This document shows, piece by piece, positions 10,856-19,898 of a DNA stretch of 64,000 nt (positions are counted from its first letter, which is position 1; each line of letters opens with the position of its first letter). Origin of the DNA: an uncultured Naasia sp. Its GTDB lineage: Bacteria > Actinomycetota > Actinomycetes > Actinomycetales > Microbacteriaceae. The translations under genes and the position numbers were made by a program. The stretch lies in the NCBI GenBank assembly GCA_913778905.1, contig CAJYYA010000021.1, forward strand, positions 21,262-85,261. Reading direction: 5' to 3'. Under the pieces are notes generated by a model. It was not told where the DNA came from, ran no database searches, and saw only the letters and a list, made by a program, of their open reading frames with translations.

Positions 10856-11878
10856 ATGCAGCGCCCATCCTTCGGCCACCGCTCCCCCGCGCCGCCTGCC
10901 GGCGAGGTCGACAAGCCCACTCCGACCCGGGTCTCCCCCCAACTCGGGACGTCGATGATCCCCCGGGGTCGCCGCGCCAAGCTGCGCGGCCAGATCCGGG
11001 GCCTGTCTCGACACCGTCATGAGGGAACCGCGTCGATCGGAAGTCAGGCCCGCCAAGCGGTCCAACTGCTGGTTCCGACCGTCGTGCTGGCCCTGCTCGT
11101 CACACTCGGGCTCGTCGCGTTCTTCGTCGCCCCCACTCACCGGGGACCCATGCCCGAGGCTCTCATCGCCATGATGATCGCCCTCTCCCCGCCGCTCACC
11201 TTCGGCGCGTCGCGGCGGCTCGGCCTGAGCCTCATCGGCGGACTCGTCGCGGCGACCGTCGCGGCGTGCGTGCTCCCGACCGCTTCCTCCGATGTCGTCG
11301 GAGCTCCCGAACACGTGGCTGTCGTCGCGGGTCTGACCGCCGTGGCCCTCTGGCCCTTCAATCTGGCCGGCACCGTGCGGCGCTACGCCTGCGGGCTGCT
11401 GTCCGGCGTAGCCATCGCGGCGAGTCCCATCGCGATCATCGCCATCGCGGCGGCCATCTACTGGATCATGCGCGAGAAGGAGGACAGGCTCCGCCGCTCT
11501 CGCGCGCTGCGCGGGCCGGTGATCCTCGGCTCGGCGGTCGGCGCCCTCGGGATCGTGATCCTCACCGTCAGCGGGATCGACCTCAGCGCCTCCACCTGGG
11601 CCGGCGGGGTCGTGCTCGCGACCATCGTCATCTCGGTCGCTCCCGCGCTCGGATTCCTCGCCGGAGTGGGAGCGGATGCCGCACTCCTCGCCGCGACCAA
11701 TCCCGAAGCCGACACCAAGACGCGCTTCGTCGGCGTCATCGGCGGACTGGCGATCGGCCTCCTCATCGCGGCTGCGTTCGGAGGCGCCGCGGCCCAGATC
11801 CGGGACCGCTCCTACGTCGTCGACGTGGAGGGCGTCCGTCCGGCGGCCCTGGCGCCGTACGTGACCGACGCGAGCTGA
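10856..11878 (+). CDS. Multipass membrane protein of unknown function
   Basis: Protein of 340 residues with no family that I recognise. The first 65 residues are polar, Pro/Arg-rich and probably cytosolic. About seven or eight hydrophobic segments follow between residues 70 and 320, including QLLVPTVVLALLVTLGLVAFF near the start. A short polar C-terminus ends in VTDAS. The start at 10856 follows AGGAGG at 10847-10852. It is divergent from comEA and monocistronic by position. The reverse strand is also open across this stretch, but its translation is low-complexity and rich in Arg and Gly, so the plus frame is preferred. Confidence 0.75.
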   Translation: MQRPSFGHRSPAPPAGEVDKPTPTRVSPQLGTSMIPRGRRAKLRGQIRGLSRHRHEGTASIGSQARQAVQLLVPTVVLALLVTLGLVAFFVAPTHRGPMPEALIAMMIALSPPLTFGASRRLGLSLIGGLVAATVAACVLPTASSDVVGAPEHVAVVAGLTAVALWPFNLAGTVRRYACGLLSGVAIAASPIAIIAIAAAIYWIMREKEDRLRRSRALRGPVILGSAVGALGIVILTVSGIDLSASTWAGGVVLATIVISVAPALGFLAGVGADAALLAATNPEADTKTRFVGVIGGLAIGLLIAAAFGGAAAQIRDRSYVVDVEGVRPAALAPYVTDAS

Positions 11879-11900
11879 GGCCCAACGGAAGCCTGCTAGG

Positions 11901-11990
11901 GCCCCGATACGTCTCGCTTCTCGGCCGTAGGCTCCACGTGCGTCACGCACGAGGGACTCGGTTCGCGGCCGCTACTCGGCCTCCCGAGTT
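11901..11990. repeat. Dispersed palindromic repeat, copy 1
   Basis: An intergenic repeat with the modules CGATACGTC...TACTCGG and a central block CGGCCGTAGGCTCCACGTGCG...GCACGAGGGACTCGG. The central block recurs almost unchanged in the repeat at 19653-19855. Similar elements are frequent in Microbacteriaceae intergenic regions. It lies just downstream of the membrane-protein gene. Confidence 0.7.
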
Positions 11991-12000
11991 CGGACGCGAA

Positions 12001-12038
12001 AACGGCCGCGGACCCGAGTGGTCGGGGCCGCGGCCGTT
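12001..12038. terminator. leuS terminator hairpin
   Basis: A 17-bp stem (12001-12017 against 12022-12038, one mismatch) with a GTGG loop lies 12 bases beyond the leuS stop. It is probably the terminator for leuS and may also stop the convergent upstream transcript. Confidence 0.7.
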
Positions 12039-12050
12039 GGACGGGTCAGA

Positions 12051-14654
12051 TTACGGCTTGGTCGCGATGTTCACCAGGCGCGGGGCGCGCACGATGACGT
12101 TGACCACCTGACGCTCACCGATCGCACGCTGGACGGCCGTTGACTCGCGAGCGAGCTTCTCGAGGTCCTCACCCGCGATCTTCGGCGACACCTCGAGACG
12201 GTCGCGGACCTTGCCGTCGACCTGCACGACGGCCGTCACGCTCTCCTCGACCAGGAGCGTCGGGTCGGCCTTGCGCCAGCCGTAGAGCGCGACGGACGGT
12301 TCGTAGCCGAGCGTCTCCCACATCTCCTCGGCCGCATACGGCGCGAACAGGCTGAGGGTCAGCGCGATGGCTTCGGCGGCCTCGCGCACCGCTGCATCAG
12401 CGGGGCCTGCGCCGGAGTCGATGACCTTGCGGGTCGCGTTGGTGAGCTCCATGATGCGCGCGACGAGGACGTTGAACTTGAACGCCTCGATCAGGCCGGG
12501 TGCATCCGCCCAGAGACGGTGGGTCTGACGGCGCAGCTTCTCGTCACCCGTCTTCCACACGACATCCGGGACGCTCGTCACATCGGCCGCGATCCGCTGC
12601 GCACGAGCCAGGAACTTGGCCGCACCGGCGGGCGAGACGTCGGCCCAGTCGATATCGTCCTCCGGCGGGCCGGCGAACGCCATGGTCAGGCGGATCGCAT
12701 CGACGCCGAACTCGTCGAGCTGCTCGGAGAGCTTGACGATGTTGCCCTTCGACTTGCTCATGGCCGAGCCCTCCATGAGGACCATGCCCTGGTTGAGCAG
12801 CGCCGTGAACGGCTCGGTGAAGCTCACATAGCCCATGTCGAACAGCACCTTGGTGATGAAGCGCGCATAGAGCAGGTGCAGGATCGCGTGCGTCACACCG
12901 CCGACGTACTGATCGACGGGAGCCCACTTGTCGACCTCCTTGGGGTCGAACGCCTGGGTGTCGTCGTTCGGCGACATGAAGCGCAGGAAGTACCAGCTGC
13001 TGTCGACGAACGTGTCCATGGTGTCGGTGTCGCGGCGCATCGGCTTGCCGTCGAGCTCGGTCTCGACCCACTCGGTGGCTCCACCGAGTGGCGAGGTGCC
13101 CTTGGGCTTGAGGTCGAGACCCTCGCTCGCGGGCAGGCGCACGGGCAGCTGCTCCTCGGGCACGGGGACCTCGTTGCCTTCACGGTCGTACAGGATCGGG
13201 ATGGGCGTGCCCCAGTAGCGCTGACGCGAGATCAGCCAGTCGCGCAGGCGGTAGTTCTTGGCCTTGCGGGCGAGACCCTGCGCTTCGAGGTGGGCGACGA
13301 TCTTGGCGATCGCATTGACCTTGCTGAGGCCGTCGAACTGGCCGGAGTTGACCAGACGCCCCTCGCCCGTGAGAGCGGTGCCCGTGGTCGCCGGGTCGAA
13401 CTCATCGGGGTGCGCGGCGTGGTTCTCGAGGTCCTCCTCGGTGATGACCGGGATCGCCCCCGTCACCGGCTGGGTCGTGTCGACGACCACGCGCACGGGC
13501 AGGTCGAAGGTGCGGGCGAAGTCGAGGTCGCGCTGGTCGTGCGCGGGGACGGCCATGATGGCGCCCTGGCCGTAGTCGCTCAGCACGTAGTCCGCCGCCC
13601 AGATCGGCAGGCGCTCGCCCGTGAGCGGGTTGATGGCGTAGCGGCCGGTGAACACACCGGTCTTCTCACGGTCGGCCGTGAGGCGCTCGATCTCGGTGCT
13701 CTTCTGGACCTTCTCGAGGTAGTCCTGGAAGGCCATGCGGACGCCGGCGTCCTCGGCTCCGGCGACGAGTTCGCCCGCAAGGTCCGAGTCGGGGGCCACG
13801 ACCATGAAGGTGGCCCCGGCGAGGGTGTCCGGACGCGTCGTGTAGACCGTCACCTTCTCGGAACGGCCCTCGACCTCGAAGTCGATGTCGGCGCCGGTCG
13901 AGCGGCCGATCCAGTTGCGCTGCATCGCGATGACCTTGGACGGCCAGCGACCCTCGAGCTGGTTGAGGTCGTCGAGCAGTCGGTCGGCGTAGTCGGTGAT
14001 CCGCAGGTACCACTGCGTCAGCTTCTTCTTGACGACCAGTGCGCCACTGCGCTCGGAGGTGCCGTCGGGAAGGACCTGCTCGTTGGCGAGCACGGTCTGA
14101 TCCACCGGGTCCCAGTTGACCCAGCTGTCCTTGCGGTAGGCGAGCCCGCGCTCGTACATCTTGAGGAACAGCCACTGGTTCCACTTGTAGTACTCGGGGT
14201 CGCTCGTGTGGAGGACGCGGTCCCAGTCGAAGCTCGGGGCGTAGCGCACCATCGACTCGCGCTGCTGGGCGATGTTGGCGTAGGTCCACTCGCGGGGGTC
14301 GACACCGCGCTTGATGGCCGCGTTCTCCGCGGGGAGACCGAAGGAGTCCCAGCCGATGGGGTGGAGGACGTTGAACCCCTGCTGACGCCAGTAACGCGCG
14401 ATGACGTCGCCCAGCGCATACGCCTCGGCGTGCCCCATGTGCAGGTCACCGGACGGGTACGGGAACATGTCGAGGATGTACTTGCGGGGGCGCTTGTCAT
14501 CCGAGTCGGCCGTCGCGAACGGCTTGAGCTCTTCCCACACCCGCTGCCACTTGCCCTGGATGCGGACGAAGCCGGGCTCGGCCGGCTCCGTGCCGAAGCC
14601 GTCGCCGGCCGGGACGCTCTGCTCTGCGGCAGCGTTCTGGGAAATGTCGGTCAC
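12051..14654 (-). CDS. leuS: Leucyl-tRNA synthetase
   Basis: Class I aminoacyl-tRNA synthetase of 867 residues, typical for bacterial LeuRS. It charges tRNA-Leu in the cytosol. The HIGH motif appears as HMGH at residues 72-75. The CP1 editing domain carries [17 protein letters not shown]. The KMSKS loop appears as MSKSKGN in SAMSKSKGN, so the first Lys is replaced by Ala. The tRNA-binding anticodon domain and a C-terminal appendage follow. The start at 14654 (MTDISQN) precedes a disordered 30-residue lead. No T-box leader is visible upstream. Confidence 0.98.
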   Translation of the reverse strand: MTDISQNAAAEQSVPAGDGFGTEPAEPGFVRIQGKWQRVWEELKPFATADSDDKRPRKYILDMFPYPSGDLHMGHAEAYALGDVIARYWRQQGFNVLHPIGWDSFGLPAENAAIKRGVDPREWTYANIAQQRESMVRYAPSFDWDRVLHTSDPEYYKWNQWLFLKMYERGLAYRKDSWVNWDPVDQTVLANEQVLPDGTSERSGALVVKKKLTQWYLRITDYADRLLDDLNQLEGRWPSKVIAMQRNWIGRSTGADIDFEVEGRSEKVTVYTTRPDTLAGATFMVVAPDSDLAGELVAGAEDAGVRMAFQDYLEKVQKSTEIERLTADREKTGVFTGRYAINPLTGERLPIWAADYVLSDYGQGAIMAVPAHDQRDLDFARTFDLPVRVVVDTTQPVTGAIPVITEEDLENHAAHPDEFDPATTGTALTGEGRLVNSGQFDGLSKVNAIAKIVAHLEAQGLARKAKNYRLRDWLISRQRYWGTPIPILYDREGNEVPVPEEQLPVRLPASEGLDLKPKGTSPLGGATEWVETELDGKPMRRDTDTMDTFVDSSWYFLRFMSPNDDTQAFDPKEVDKWAPVDQYVGGVTHAILHLLYARFITKVLFDMGYVSFTEPFTALLNQGMVLMEGSAMSKSKGNIVKLSEQLDEFGVDAIRLTMAFAGPPEDDIDWADVSPAGAAKFLARAQRIAADVTSVPDVVWKTGDEKLRRQTHRLWADAPGLIEAFKFNVLVARIMELTNATRKVIDSGAGPADAAVREAAEAIALTLSLFAPYAAEEMWETLGYEPSVALYGWRKADPTLLVEESVTAVVQVDGKVRDRLEVSPKIAGEDLEKLARESTAVQRAIGERQVVNVIVRAPRLVNIATKP

Positions 14655-14766
14655 TCGTGGCTCACCTCGTCTGATCGCCGCGGGCGGGTGCCCCGTTCAC
14701 GGCCGCAGACAAGCGTAGTAGGCCCGGATGGCGCGCGCCGCGCGAGCCCATCCGGCTCCATCCCCT

Positions 14767-14849
14767 GCGCTCAGCAGGAGGAACAACCGTTCAGCAGGAG
14801 GAATCCGACCGATTGCTCCTGCTGAGGCGTCGAAGTTCCTGCTGAGCGC
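14767..14849. repeat. CTCAGCAGGA cruciform repeat, intergenic copy
   Basis: A compound palindrome between leuS and the alpha/beta hydrolase. The outer arms GCGCTCAGCAGGA and TCCTGCTGAGCGC enclose an inner pair, CAGCAGGAG and CTCCTGCTG. A related element with the same outer arms and the same spacing scale lies inside the cydDC reading frame at 47186-47268. Confidence 0.7.
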
Positions 14850-14854
14850 GAGGG

Positions 14855-15652
14855 TCAGGCGGAGGTGCGGGCCAGGAAGTCGAGCGCCCGCTCGCGGAAG
14901 GCGCGCGCGGTGGGGGCGTTGAAGTGGTTCCGGCCCGGGATCTCGAAGAACTCGGCGCCCGGTGTCGCGGCCGCGAGTGCCTTCGACGCCGCCAGGATCC
15001 GGTCCTCACTCCCCGCGGCGAACAGGACGGGCTGCGTCGGTGGGTTGGCCGGATCCGGCTGCGGTCCGCCCCGCATGCCCTCCACCAGCGACACGAGCGC
15101 CTGCAGGTCGTTGCCCCGGATCGACGACGCCATCGTGAAGTAGGCCTGGGTCAGCGGATCGTCGATGGGCTCTCCCGTGTCGAGGTGACGTTGCGCGAGG
15201 TCGACGCGGAAGCGCGTGAGGGGGTCGCCGTCCGGGATGCCGCCCAGGACGGCACGGTCGATGAGGTCGGGCATCTCGAGGCTCGCGTGCCACCCGACGC
15301 GCGCGCCGAGCGAGTATCCGACCAGGGTCACGCGGTCGAGGAGGTAGGTGTCGAGAACGGCTCGGAGGTCGGAGACCAGGAGATCCATCCGGTAGGCGCT
15401 CGACTCGTGGGGGTGGCTGCTACGGCCATGGCCCCGCTGGTCGTAGGCGACGACGCGGTAGCCGGCGCGCTCGAGCTCCCGCGTCCACCCGGTCGCGTTC
15501 CAGTTCGCCAGGGCGGAGGACGCGAAACCGTGGACCGCCACCACGACGGGGGCGTTCGGATCCTCGCCGTTCCACTCGTAGGTCGCGATCGACGTTCCGT
15601 CGGAGGTCAGGACGGCGCGGGGCTCGGGGGCTGGCGGCAGACGCAGGGACAC
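14855..15652 (-). CDS. Alpha/beta hydrolase
   Basis: Alpha/beta-hydrolase fold protein of 265 residues. An oxyanion-hole HGF appears in VAVHGFASS. YDQRGHGRS follows, and the nucleophile elbow is GYSLGAR (Ser in GxSxG). A late His in GRNHFNAP completes the likely triad. The substrate is unknown, and esterase or lactonase activity is possible. The GTG at 15652 is taken as the start because it begins the conserved part. The frame remains open to 15775, across an inverted repeat. Upstream lies a 150-bp hairpin element that separates it from pabB on the same strand. Confidence 0.8.
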   Translation of the reverse strand: MSLRLPPAPEPRAVLTSDGTSIATYEWNGEDPNAPVVVAVHGFASSALANWNATGWTRELERAGYRVVAYDQRGHGRSSHPHESSAYRMDLLVSDLRAVLDTYLLDRVTLVGYSLGARVGWHASLEMPDLIDRAVLGGIPDGDPLTRFRVDLAQRHLDTGEPIDDPLTQAYFTMASSIRGNDLQALVSLVEGMRGGPQPDPANPPTQPVLFAAGSEDRILAASKALAAATPGAEFFEIPGRNHFNAPTARAFRERALDFLARTSA

Positions 15653-15705
15653 ATGACCACTCTGCCGGACCACGCGTGTCTCGAACCGACATGCCCCGCC
15701 GCCAG

Positions 15706-15735
15706 GCCCGATAAGAAGCGCGGTTCTTATCGGGC
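15706..15735. repeat. Short perfect palindrome
   Basis: GCCCGATAAGAA (15706-15717) is perfectly repeated in inverted orientation at 15724-15735 with a 6-base spacer. It lies upstream of the hydrolase start and could be an operator or a small hairpin in its leader. Confidence 0.5.
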
Positions 15736-15774
15736 GGCCCGATCCGCTCCAGTCCGCGCCGAAGCGACGCCGCA

Positions 15775-15926
15775 CTGAACAAATGCAGGAAGTCAGTTTT
15801 CGAATGCAGGAGCGACCGCCCCGAATGCAGGAGCTCAGCCGCGACTTCCGCGTGTTTCCGGGCTTCGACGGTGGGTCCTGAGCGGAGGGTCCTGCATTCG
15901 AAAAGTGGGTTCCTGCATTTGTTCAG
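15775..15926. repeat. 150-bp ATGCAGGA hairpin element
   Basis: Two 37-bp arms (15775-15811 and 15890-15926, three mismatches) enclose a 78-base loop. Each arm contains two copies of ATGCAGGA, and a fifth unpaired copy lies in the loop at about 15824. The outermost 16 bp and the inner 15 bp of each arm are perfectly complementary. Together with the short palindrome it fills the 303-base gap between pabB and the hydrolase, and I see no gene in that gap. It could be a MITE-like insertion or a very strong terminator for pabB. Confidence 0.7.
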
Positions 15927-15955
15927 CAGCAACGCGGCGCTGAGGGGGCGGAGGG

Positions 15956-17182
15956 TCAGAGAGCACCCAAGGCGCGAAGGATGGGCGCGGCCTTCAGCTT
16001 CATCTCGGCGAGCTCGGCATCCGGGCGGGACAGCGCGGTGATGCCGCCGCCCGCACCGACGAACGCGCGGCCCGAGGAGTCGTATTCCGCACCGCGGATG
16101 GTCATCGCCAGCTCGGCGGACCCGTCGCCCCGGACGAGCCCGAACGCCCCCGCATAGAGCCCGCGAGGACCCGCTTCGAACTCGGCGAGCAACTGCATGG
16201 CCCGACGCTTCGGCGCCCCGGTCATCGATCCGGCCGGGAACAATGCGTCCACCACGTCGGCGATCGTGTGCCCCGGCAGCAGACGAGCCGACACCGTGCT
16301 CACGAGCTGATGCACCTGCGGGTAGCTCTCGACGGCGAAGAGCGAGTCCACCGCCACCGAGCCCGTGACCGCGATCCGACTCAGGTCGTTGCGGACGAGA
16401 TCGACGATCATGAGGTTCTCGGCCAGCTCCTTCTCGTCGGCGCGGAGCTCGACGGCGAGCGCGGCGTCCGCCGCCGGATCGGAGCCGCGCGGGCGGGTGC
16501 CTTTGATGGGACTGCTGGAGACAACGCCGTGAGCGGACAGCGACACGAACCGTTCCGGCGAGGCGCTCACGAGGGTCCGGTCGCCGAGGCGGAGGAACCC
16601 CGCTCGGTGAGTGGGGCTGCCCGCACGGAGCCGCGAGTACGCGATCCACGGGTCGTCGGGCCGGGTGACCGTCGCGAGATTGGTGAGGCACAGCTGATAG
16701 GAGTCGCCGCGGCGGATCGCCTCCAGGCATCGGCCGATCCGGTCGAGGTAGGCGGCATCGTCGTGGCGCCAGGCGACTTCCGCAGCCGGAGCGTCGTCGA
16801 CCGGAACGCTCGGCCGTGGGTCGGGGTCGGCGTCGGCCGACGTGACGAGCGCGTCTACGCGTGCCCGCCATAGCGGGTCCCCCTCCACGACCAGCCGCCG
16901 ATCCGCGTGTCGGAACGACAACGAGCGAGCGACGCGGAGGAAGCGGGCGGATCCGTCGTAGGCGATCCAGCCGACGGCCAGAGGCGACGACGCGGCGGCC
17001 GGGTCGAGCATGACCCGCGGGACGGCGTCGATGACCTCGTCGCCCACGACGAGGTGACTCCACCCGGAGTCGTCGCTCGCCTCGAGAAGGGCTGCATACG
17101 GGGCGTCACAGGCGAGCGCCTCGAAGGCGAGATGCGGAGCGATCCATCCCTCGGGGTGACGGCCCCCATCCGACTCGCGCAT
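15956..17182 (-). CDS. pabB: Aminodeoxychorismate synthase component I
   Basis: Chorismate-binding enzyme of 408 residues, most likely PabB, which makes 4-amino-4-deoxychorismate for folate with a glutaminase subunit. The chorismate-binding domain shows SSPIKGTRPRG, ELAENLMIVDLVRNDLSRI and GSMTGAPKRRAMQ. It is shorter than TrpE and lacks a fused amidotransferase domain, and no pabA is in the window. Pairing with the divergent class IV aminotransferase supports PabB over an anthranilate or isochorismate synthase. The ATG at 17182 is preferred over a frame that runs further upstream into the antisense of pabC. Confidence 0.85.
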   Translation of the reverse strand: MRESDGGRHPEGWIAPHLAFEALACDAPYAALLEASDDSGWSHLVVGDEVIDAVPRVMLDPAAASSPLAVGWIAYDGSARFLRVARSLSFRHADRRLVVEGDPLWRARVDALVTSADADPDPRPSVPVDDAPAAEVAWRHDDAAYLDRIGRCLEAIRRGDSYQLCLTNLATVTRPDDPWIAYSRLRAGSPTHRAGFLRLGDRTLVSASPERFVSLSAHGVVSSSPIKGTRPRGSDPAADAALAVELRADEKELAENLMIVDLVRNDLSRIAVTGSVAVDSLFAVESYPQVHQLVSTVSARLLPGHTIADVVDALFPAGSMTGAPKRRAMQLLAEFEAGPRGLYAGAFGLVRGDGSAELAMTIRGAEYDSSGRAFVGAGGGITALSRPDAELAEMKLKAAPILRALGAL

Positions 17183-17229
17183 AGGCTCAGGATAGGAGCC
17201 GCGCACCGCGGGGAGAGGATCGTATTGCC

Positions 17230-18069
17230 GTGCCCGATGCAGCCTCGACCGACCCCGTCCTCGCCCCGATGCGCTGGATCGGGTCTTCTCTCCGCCCGGT
17301 CGACACCTGCTCGGTCGCCGGGGAGAAGGTGCTCGCGGCCGACTCGTGGCTCGTCGTCGACGGTCGGATCCTCGCGATCGACGCTCATCGCACGCGCTTC
17401 CTGACCGCGGTCGGGTCGACCTCGACGGTGTCTTCACCGAGCTCTGCAACCCCCTCCCCTGCCGAGACCGAGTCGTTCTGGGATGCGGCCCTGGCCTCGA
17501 TCCCGCGGGACGGGACGTGGTTTCCGCGGGTCGATCTCGTCGAGACCGGCGGGAGGCCGGAACTCCGCTTCCTCCTTCGGCCCGCACCCGAACGCACCCG
17601 TTCGATCGTCGTCGCCACACATCGCGGCCGCGATCCGCGCACGGTCCCCTCGGTGAAAGGTCCCGACCTCGGGGCCATGCTGCGGCTCCGGAGCGAGGCC
17701 CAGAAGAAGGGCGCGGGCGAGGCGGTCATCGTCTCCCCCGAGGGCTACCTCGTCGAGGGTGCCTACAGCGCCTTGGCGTGGTGGCGCGGCGACGTGCTCT
17801 GCTTCCCCGCTGACGACCTGGCCAGGGTCGACTCGGTCACCGCCCGCATCCTCGAGACCCTCGCGCGGGCACTCGGAGTCGAGACGATCCGCGAGCACGT
17901 GACCGCGAACGAGATCGACGGCCTCGAGGTGTGGGCGATGAGCGCACTGCAGGGGTTCCGCATCGTGACCTCCTGGGTCGGCGGACCGTCGACCGCCGAG
18001 CTCCCGGGGCGTCTCGACCTCTGGCGGCGCCGAGCCGAATCGCTGCGTCGGCCGCTCCCCGCGGCCTGA
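17230..18069 (+). CDS. pabC: Aminotransferase class IV (putative 4-amino-4-deoxychorismate lyase)
   Basis: PLP-dependent fold-type IV protein of 279 residues. The likely PLP lysine is in SVKGPDLGAM, and the EGYLVEGAYSAL segment matches the family Glu loop. By context it would release p-aminobenzoate from aminodeoxychorismate made by the divergent pabB, 47 bases away. Sequence similarity to canonical PabC is not strong, and a branched-chain or D-amino-acid transaminase role cannot be excluded. The GTG at 17230 has GAGAGGA about 11 bases upstream. The two genes probably share a promoter region between 17183 and 17229. Confidence 0.75.
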   Translation: MPDAASTDPVLAPMRWIGSSLRPVDTCSVAGEKVLAADSWLVVDGRILAIDAHRTRFLTAVGSTSTVSSPSSATPSPAETESFWDAALASIPRDGTWFPRVDLVETGGRPELRFLLRPAPERTRSIVVATHRGRDPRTVPSVKGPDLGAMLRLRSEAQKKGAGEAVIVSPEGYLVEGAYSALAWWRGDVLCFPADDLARVDSVTARILETLARALGVETIREHVTANEIDGLEVWAMSALQGFRIVTSWVGGPSTAELPGRLDLWRRRAESLRRPLPAA

Positions 18070-18200
18070 GACCGGAGTCGCGGCGGCCTGAGGTTCGCCG
18101 GCACCGGTCCGGAGCGCACGTTCCGGTCACCGACCGTCGAAGACGCGCCTCCTCCACCCGTCCCCGGCCGATCGCTCGTGCCGATCGCCAGAATGACCGG

Positions 18201-18938
18201 ATGGACCACAGTCATGAACTCGACCGCGTCGCATCCGCCCTGGTCGACGCGGCCCGTGCGACCCCGCTGACCGCGACGATCGCGTCGGACACGTGGACGA
18301 CCGTCGCCGACATGGTCGACCACGTCGGTTGCATCCAGCGCTGGGCGACCGGGATCCTGCGCACGGGAGTCGCCGCCGACGAAGCCCACCACGTCCGCCC
18401 CGCCGAGCGCGAGCCGATCGAGTGGCTGGCCGAGGGAGCGGCCCGGCTCGTCGACGTGGTCGCCGACGCGGATCCCGACGCGGCGTGCTGGACCTTCGTC
18501 GGCCCGGGTGTCGCGGCGTTCTGGGGGCGACGCATGATCCACGAGGCGACCAAGCATCTGTGGGACCTGCGCACCGCCACCGATCCGACCCCTTCGCTCC
18601 CGGCCGAGGTGGGACCGGGCACACCGGCCGCGATCATCGACGAATTCGACGAGGTCTTCATCACCCGCGCCCGTCGGCAGCAGAACCCCGCTCCGCTCCC
18701 AGGAAGCGTGCTGCTGCGCCCGAACGACTCCGACCGAAGCTGGCTGATCGAACCCGATTGGCTCGTCGTCCACGACCCCCGCACGCCGTCCGCCTCGGCG
18801 ACGCTCACAGCGACGACCGCGGACCTGGCGCTTGTGCTCTGGGAACGCGCCGACCCGTGGATGCTCCCGAGCCGCTTCGCCCGCGCGGGCGACGACGACG
18901 CCATCCGAGCACTGCGCGACACCCCCATCCACCTCTGA
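18201..18938 (+). CDS. DinB/mycothiol-dependent maleylpyruvate isomerase family protein
   Basis: Protein of 245 residues resembling the actinobacterial maleylpyruvate isomerase-like family. An N-terminal DinB-like four-helix domain contains DMVDHVGCIQRW and RMIHEATKHLWD, which give possible metal-ligand His residues. A C-terminal domain with LTATTADLALVLW resembles the MDMPI C-terminal region. Family members use mycothiol or bacillithiol, but the substrates of most are unknown. The start at 18201 has no strong ribosome-binding site. An Lrp-type regulator follows 113 bases downstream. Confidence 0.75.
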   Translation: MDHSHELDRVASALVDAARATPLTATIASDTWTTVADMVDHVGCIQRWATGILRTGVAADEAHHVRPAEREPIEWLAEGAARLVDVVADADPDAACWTFVGPGVAAFWGRRMIHEATKHLWDLRTATDPTPSLPAEVGPGTPAAIIDEFDEVFITRARRQQNPAPLPGSVLLRPNDSDRSWLIEPDWLVVHDPRTPSASATLTATTADLALVLWERADPWMLPSRFARAGDDDAIRALRDTPIHL

Positions 18939-18940
18939 CC

Positions 18941-18981
18941 GGTCTGGACGAACCGACGGTAGGGCCCGTCGGTCTGGACGA
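18941..18981 (+). promoter_or_regulatory. Direct and inverted repeats upstream of Lrp gene
   Basis: GGTCTGGACGA occurs twice, at 18941-18951 and 18971-18981, exactly 30 bp apart. Between the copies is an inverted repeat, ACCGACG (18952-18958) / CGTCGGT (18967-18973). Thirty bases is about three helical turns, so repressor dimers could sit on one face of the DNA. It is a good candidate for an autoregulatory Lrp site. Confidence 0.45.
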
Positions 18982-19051
18982 TACGGCGCGATAGTGTCGC
19001 CATGCCCCCGCTCGATTGGACGAAGCGGAAGGGTCGATCCTCAGGAGCACC

Positions 19052-19636
19052 ATGGTCAGCGAGTCCCGCCCGAACAGCTCGATGCCGAGGGAGAAGCCGA
19101 GACTCGACTCGGTCGACCTGAAGATCCTCGCCGAGCTGCGCAGCAACGGGCGCATCTCGATGTCCGCCCTCGCGCAGCGCCTGGGGCTGTCACGTGCGGG
19201 CGTCTACAACCGAGTCGACGCCATGACCCGTGAGGGCGTCATCACCGGATTCAGTGCCCGGGTGGAGCCGCGGCTCGTCGGACTGGACATCTGCGCGCTC
19301 ATCTTCGTGACCGTGCACCCGCAGAGCTGGGAGCCGTTCCGCGAGGCGATCCAGGCCATGCCGGACGTCGAATACTGCTCGGTCACGACCGGTGAGCACG
19401 ACGCGATGCTGCTCGTCCGAGCCGAGGACGTCGGCGGTGTGCACGAGTTCGTGACGGGCATCGTCGCCGTGCGTCCCGAGGTGAAGGCCGTGGTCAGCGT
19501 CGTCGTTCTCGACGAGGTGGTCCGGAAGCCGTACCTGCTGCCGAGCGACATCCCCGACCGCACGGATCAGGCCGCGCGCCTGGGCATGACCCGCTGGACC
19601 CGCCCGGCGGCCGACCGCGAGTCGCTGCCCCGCTGA
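19052..19636 (+). CDS. Lrp/AsnC family transcriptional regulator
   Basis: Regulator of 194 residues. A winged helix-turn-helix occupies about residues 15-65 (LDSVDLKILAELRSNGRIS, then LGLSRAGVYNRVDAM). A RAM/ligand-binding domain follows, with FVTVHP and VEYCSVTTGEHDAMLLV. A 30-residue Arg-rich tail after the RAM domain is longer than usual. Such proteins usually sense amino acids and regulate transport or catabolism genes. The adjacent peptide ABC operon is a possible target (inference). The start at 19052 follows CAGGAG at 19042-19047. Confidence 0.88.
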   Translation: MVSESRPNSSMPREKPRLDSVDLKILAELRSNGRISMSALAQRLGLSRAGVYNRVDAMTREGVITGFSARVEPRLVGLDICALIFVTVHPQSWEPFREAIQAMPDVEYCSVTTGEHDAMLLVRAEDVGGVHEFVTGIVAVRPEVKAVVSVVVLDEVVRKPYLLPSDIPDRTDQAARLGMTRWTRPAADRESLPR

Positions 19637-19652
19637 GCTCGTCCCGGCCCGG

Positions 19653-19855
19653 GGGCCTCGATACGCCTGCGGCTACTCGGCCGTGGGCCCCACGTGCGTA
19701 AGCACGAGGGACTCGATACGGGGCGCTTCGCGGCCCCTACTCGACCTCCGGAGCTCCCCCGGACGTCGAGTAGGCCGCCAGGCCGTACCGAGTCCCCTCC
19801 GCCTGACACGGAGTGGGCCCAGGCTCGAGTAGGAGCGAAGCGACGTACGGAGAGC
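19653..19855. repeat. Dispersed palindromic repeat, copy 2
   Basis: About 200 bases of mosaic palindrome between the Lrp gene and the end of the peptide ABC operon. It contains several ctcgatacg and ctactcga modules in both orientations, plus a GGGCCCCACGTGCG...GCACGAGGGACTCG block shared with copy 1. It separates convergent transcripts and may serve as their transcription end. Confidence 0.7.
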
Positions 19856-19898
19856 ACAACGGATCAGCACCCGCGAAGCCGGTCCCTACCCCGGGGTG

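Noticed and set aside
14655..14766. T-box or attenuator upstream of leuS
   Set aside because: I see no conserved T-box sequence or terminator/antiterminator pair between the leuS start and the repeat element.
12519..14825. Plus-strand open frame of about 770 codons
   Set aside because: It is the antisense of leuS, whose minus-strand motifs are unmistakable.
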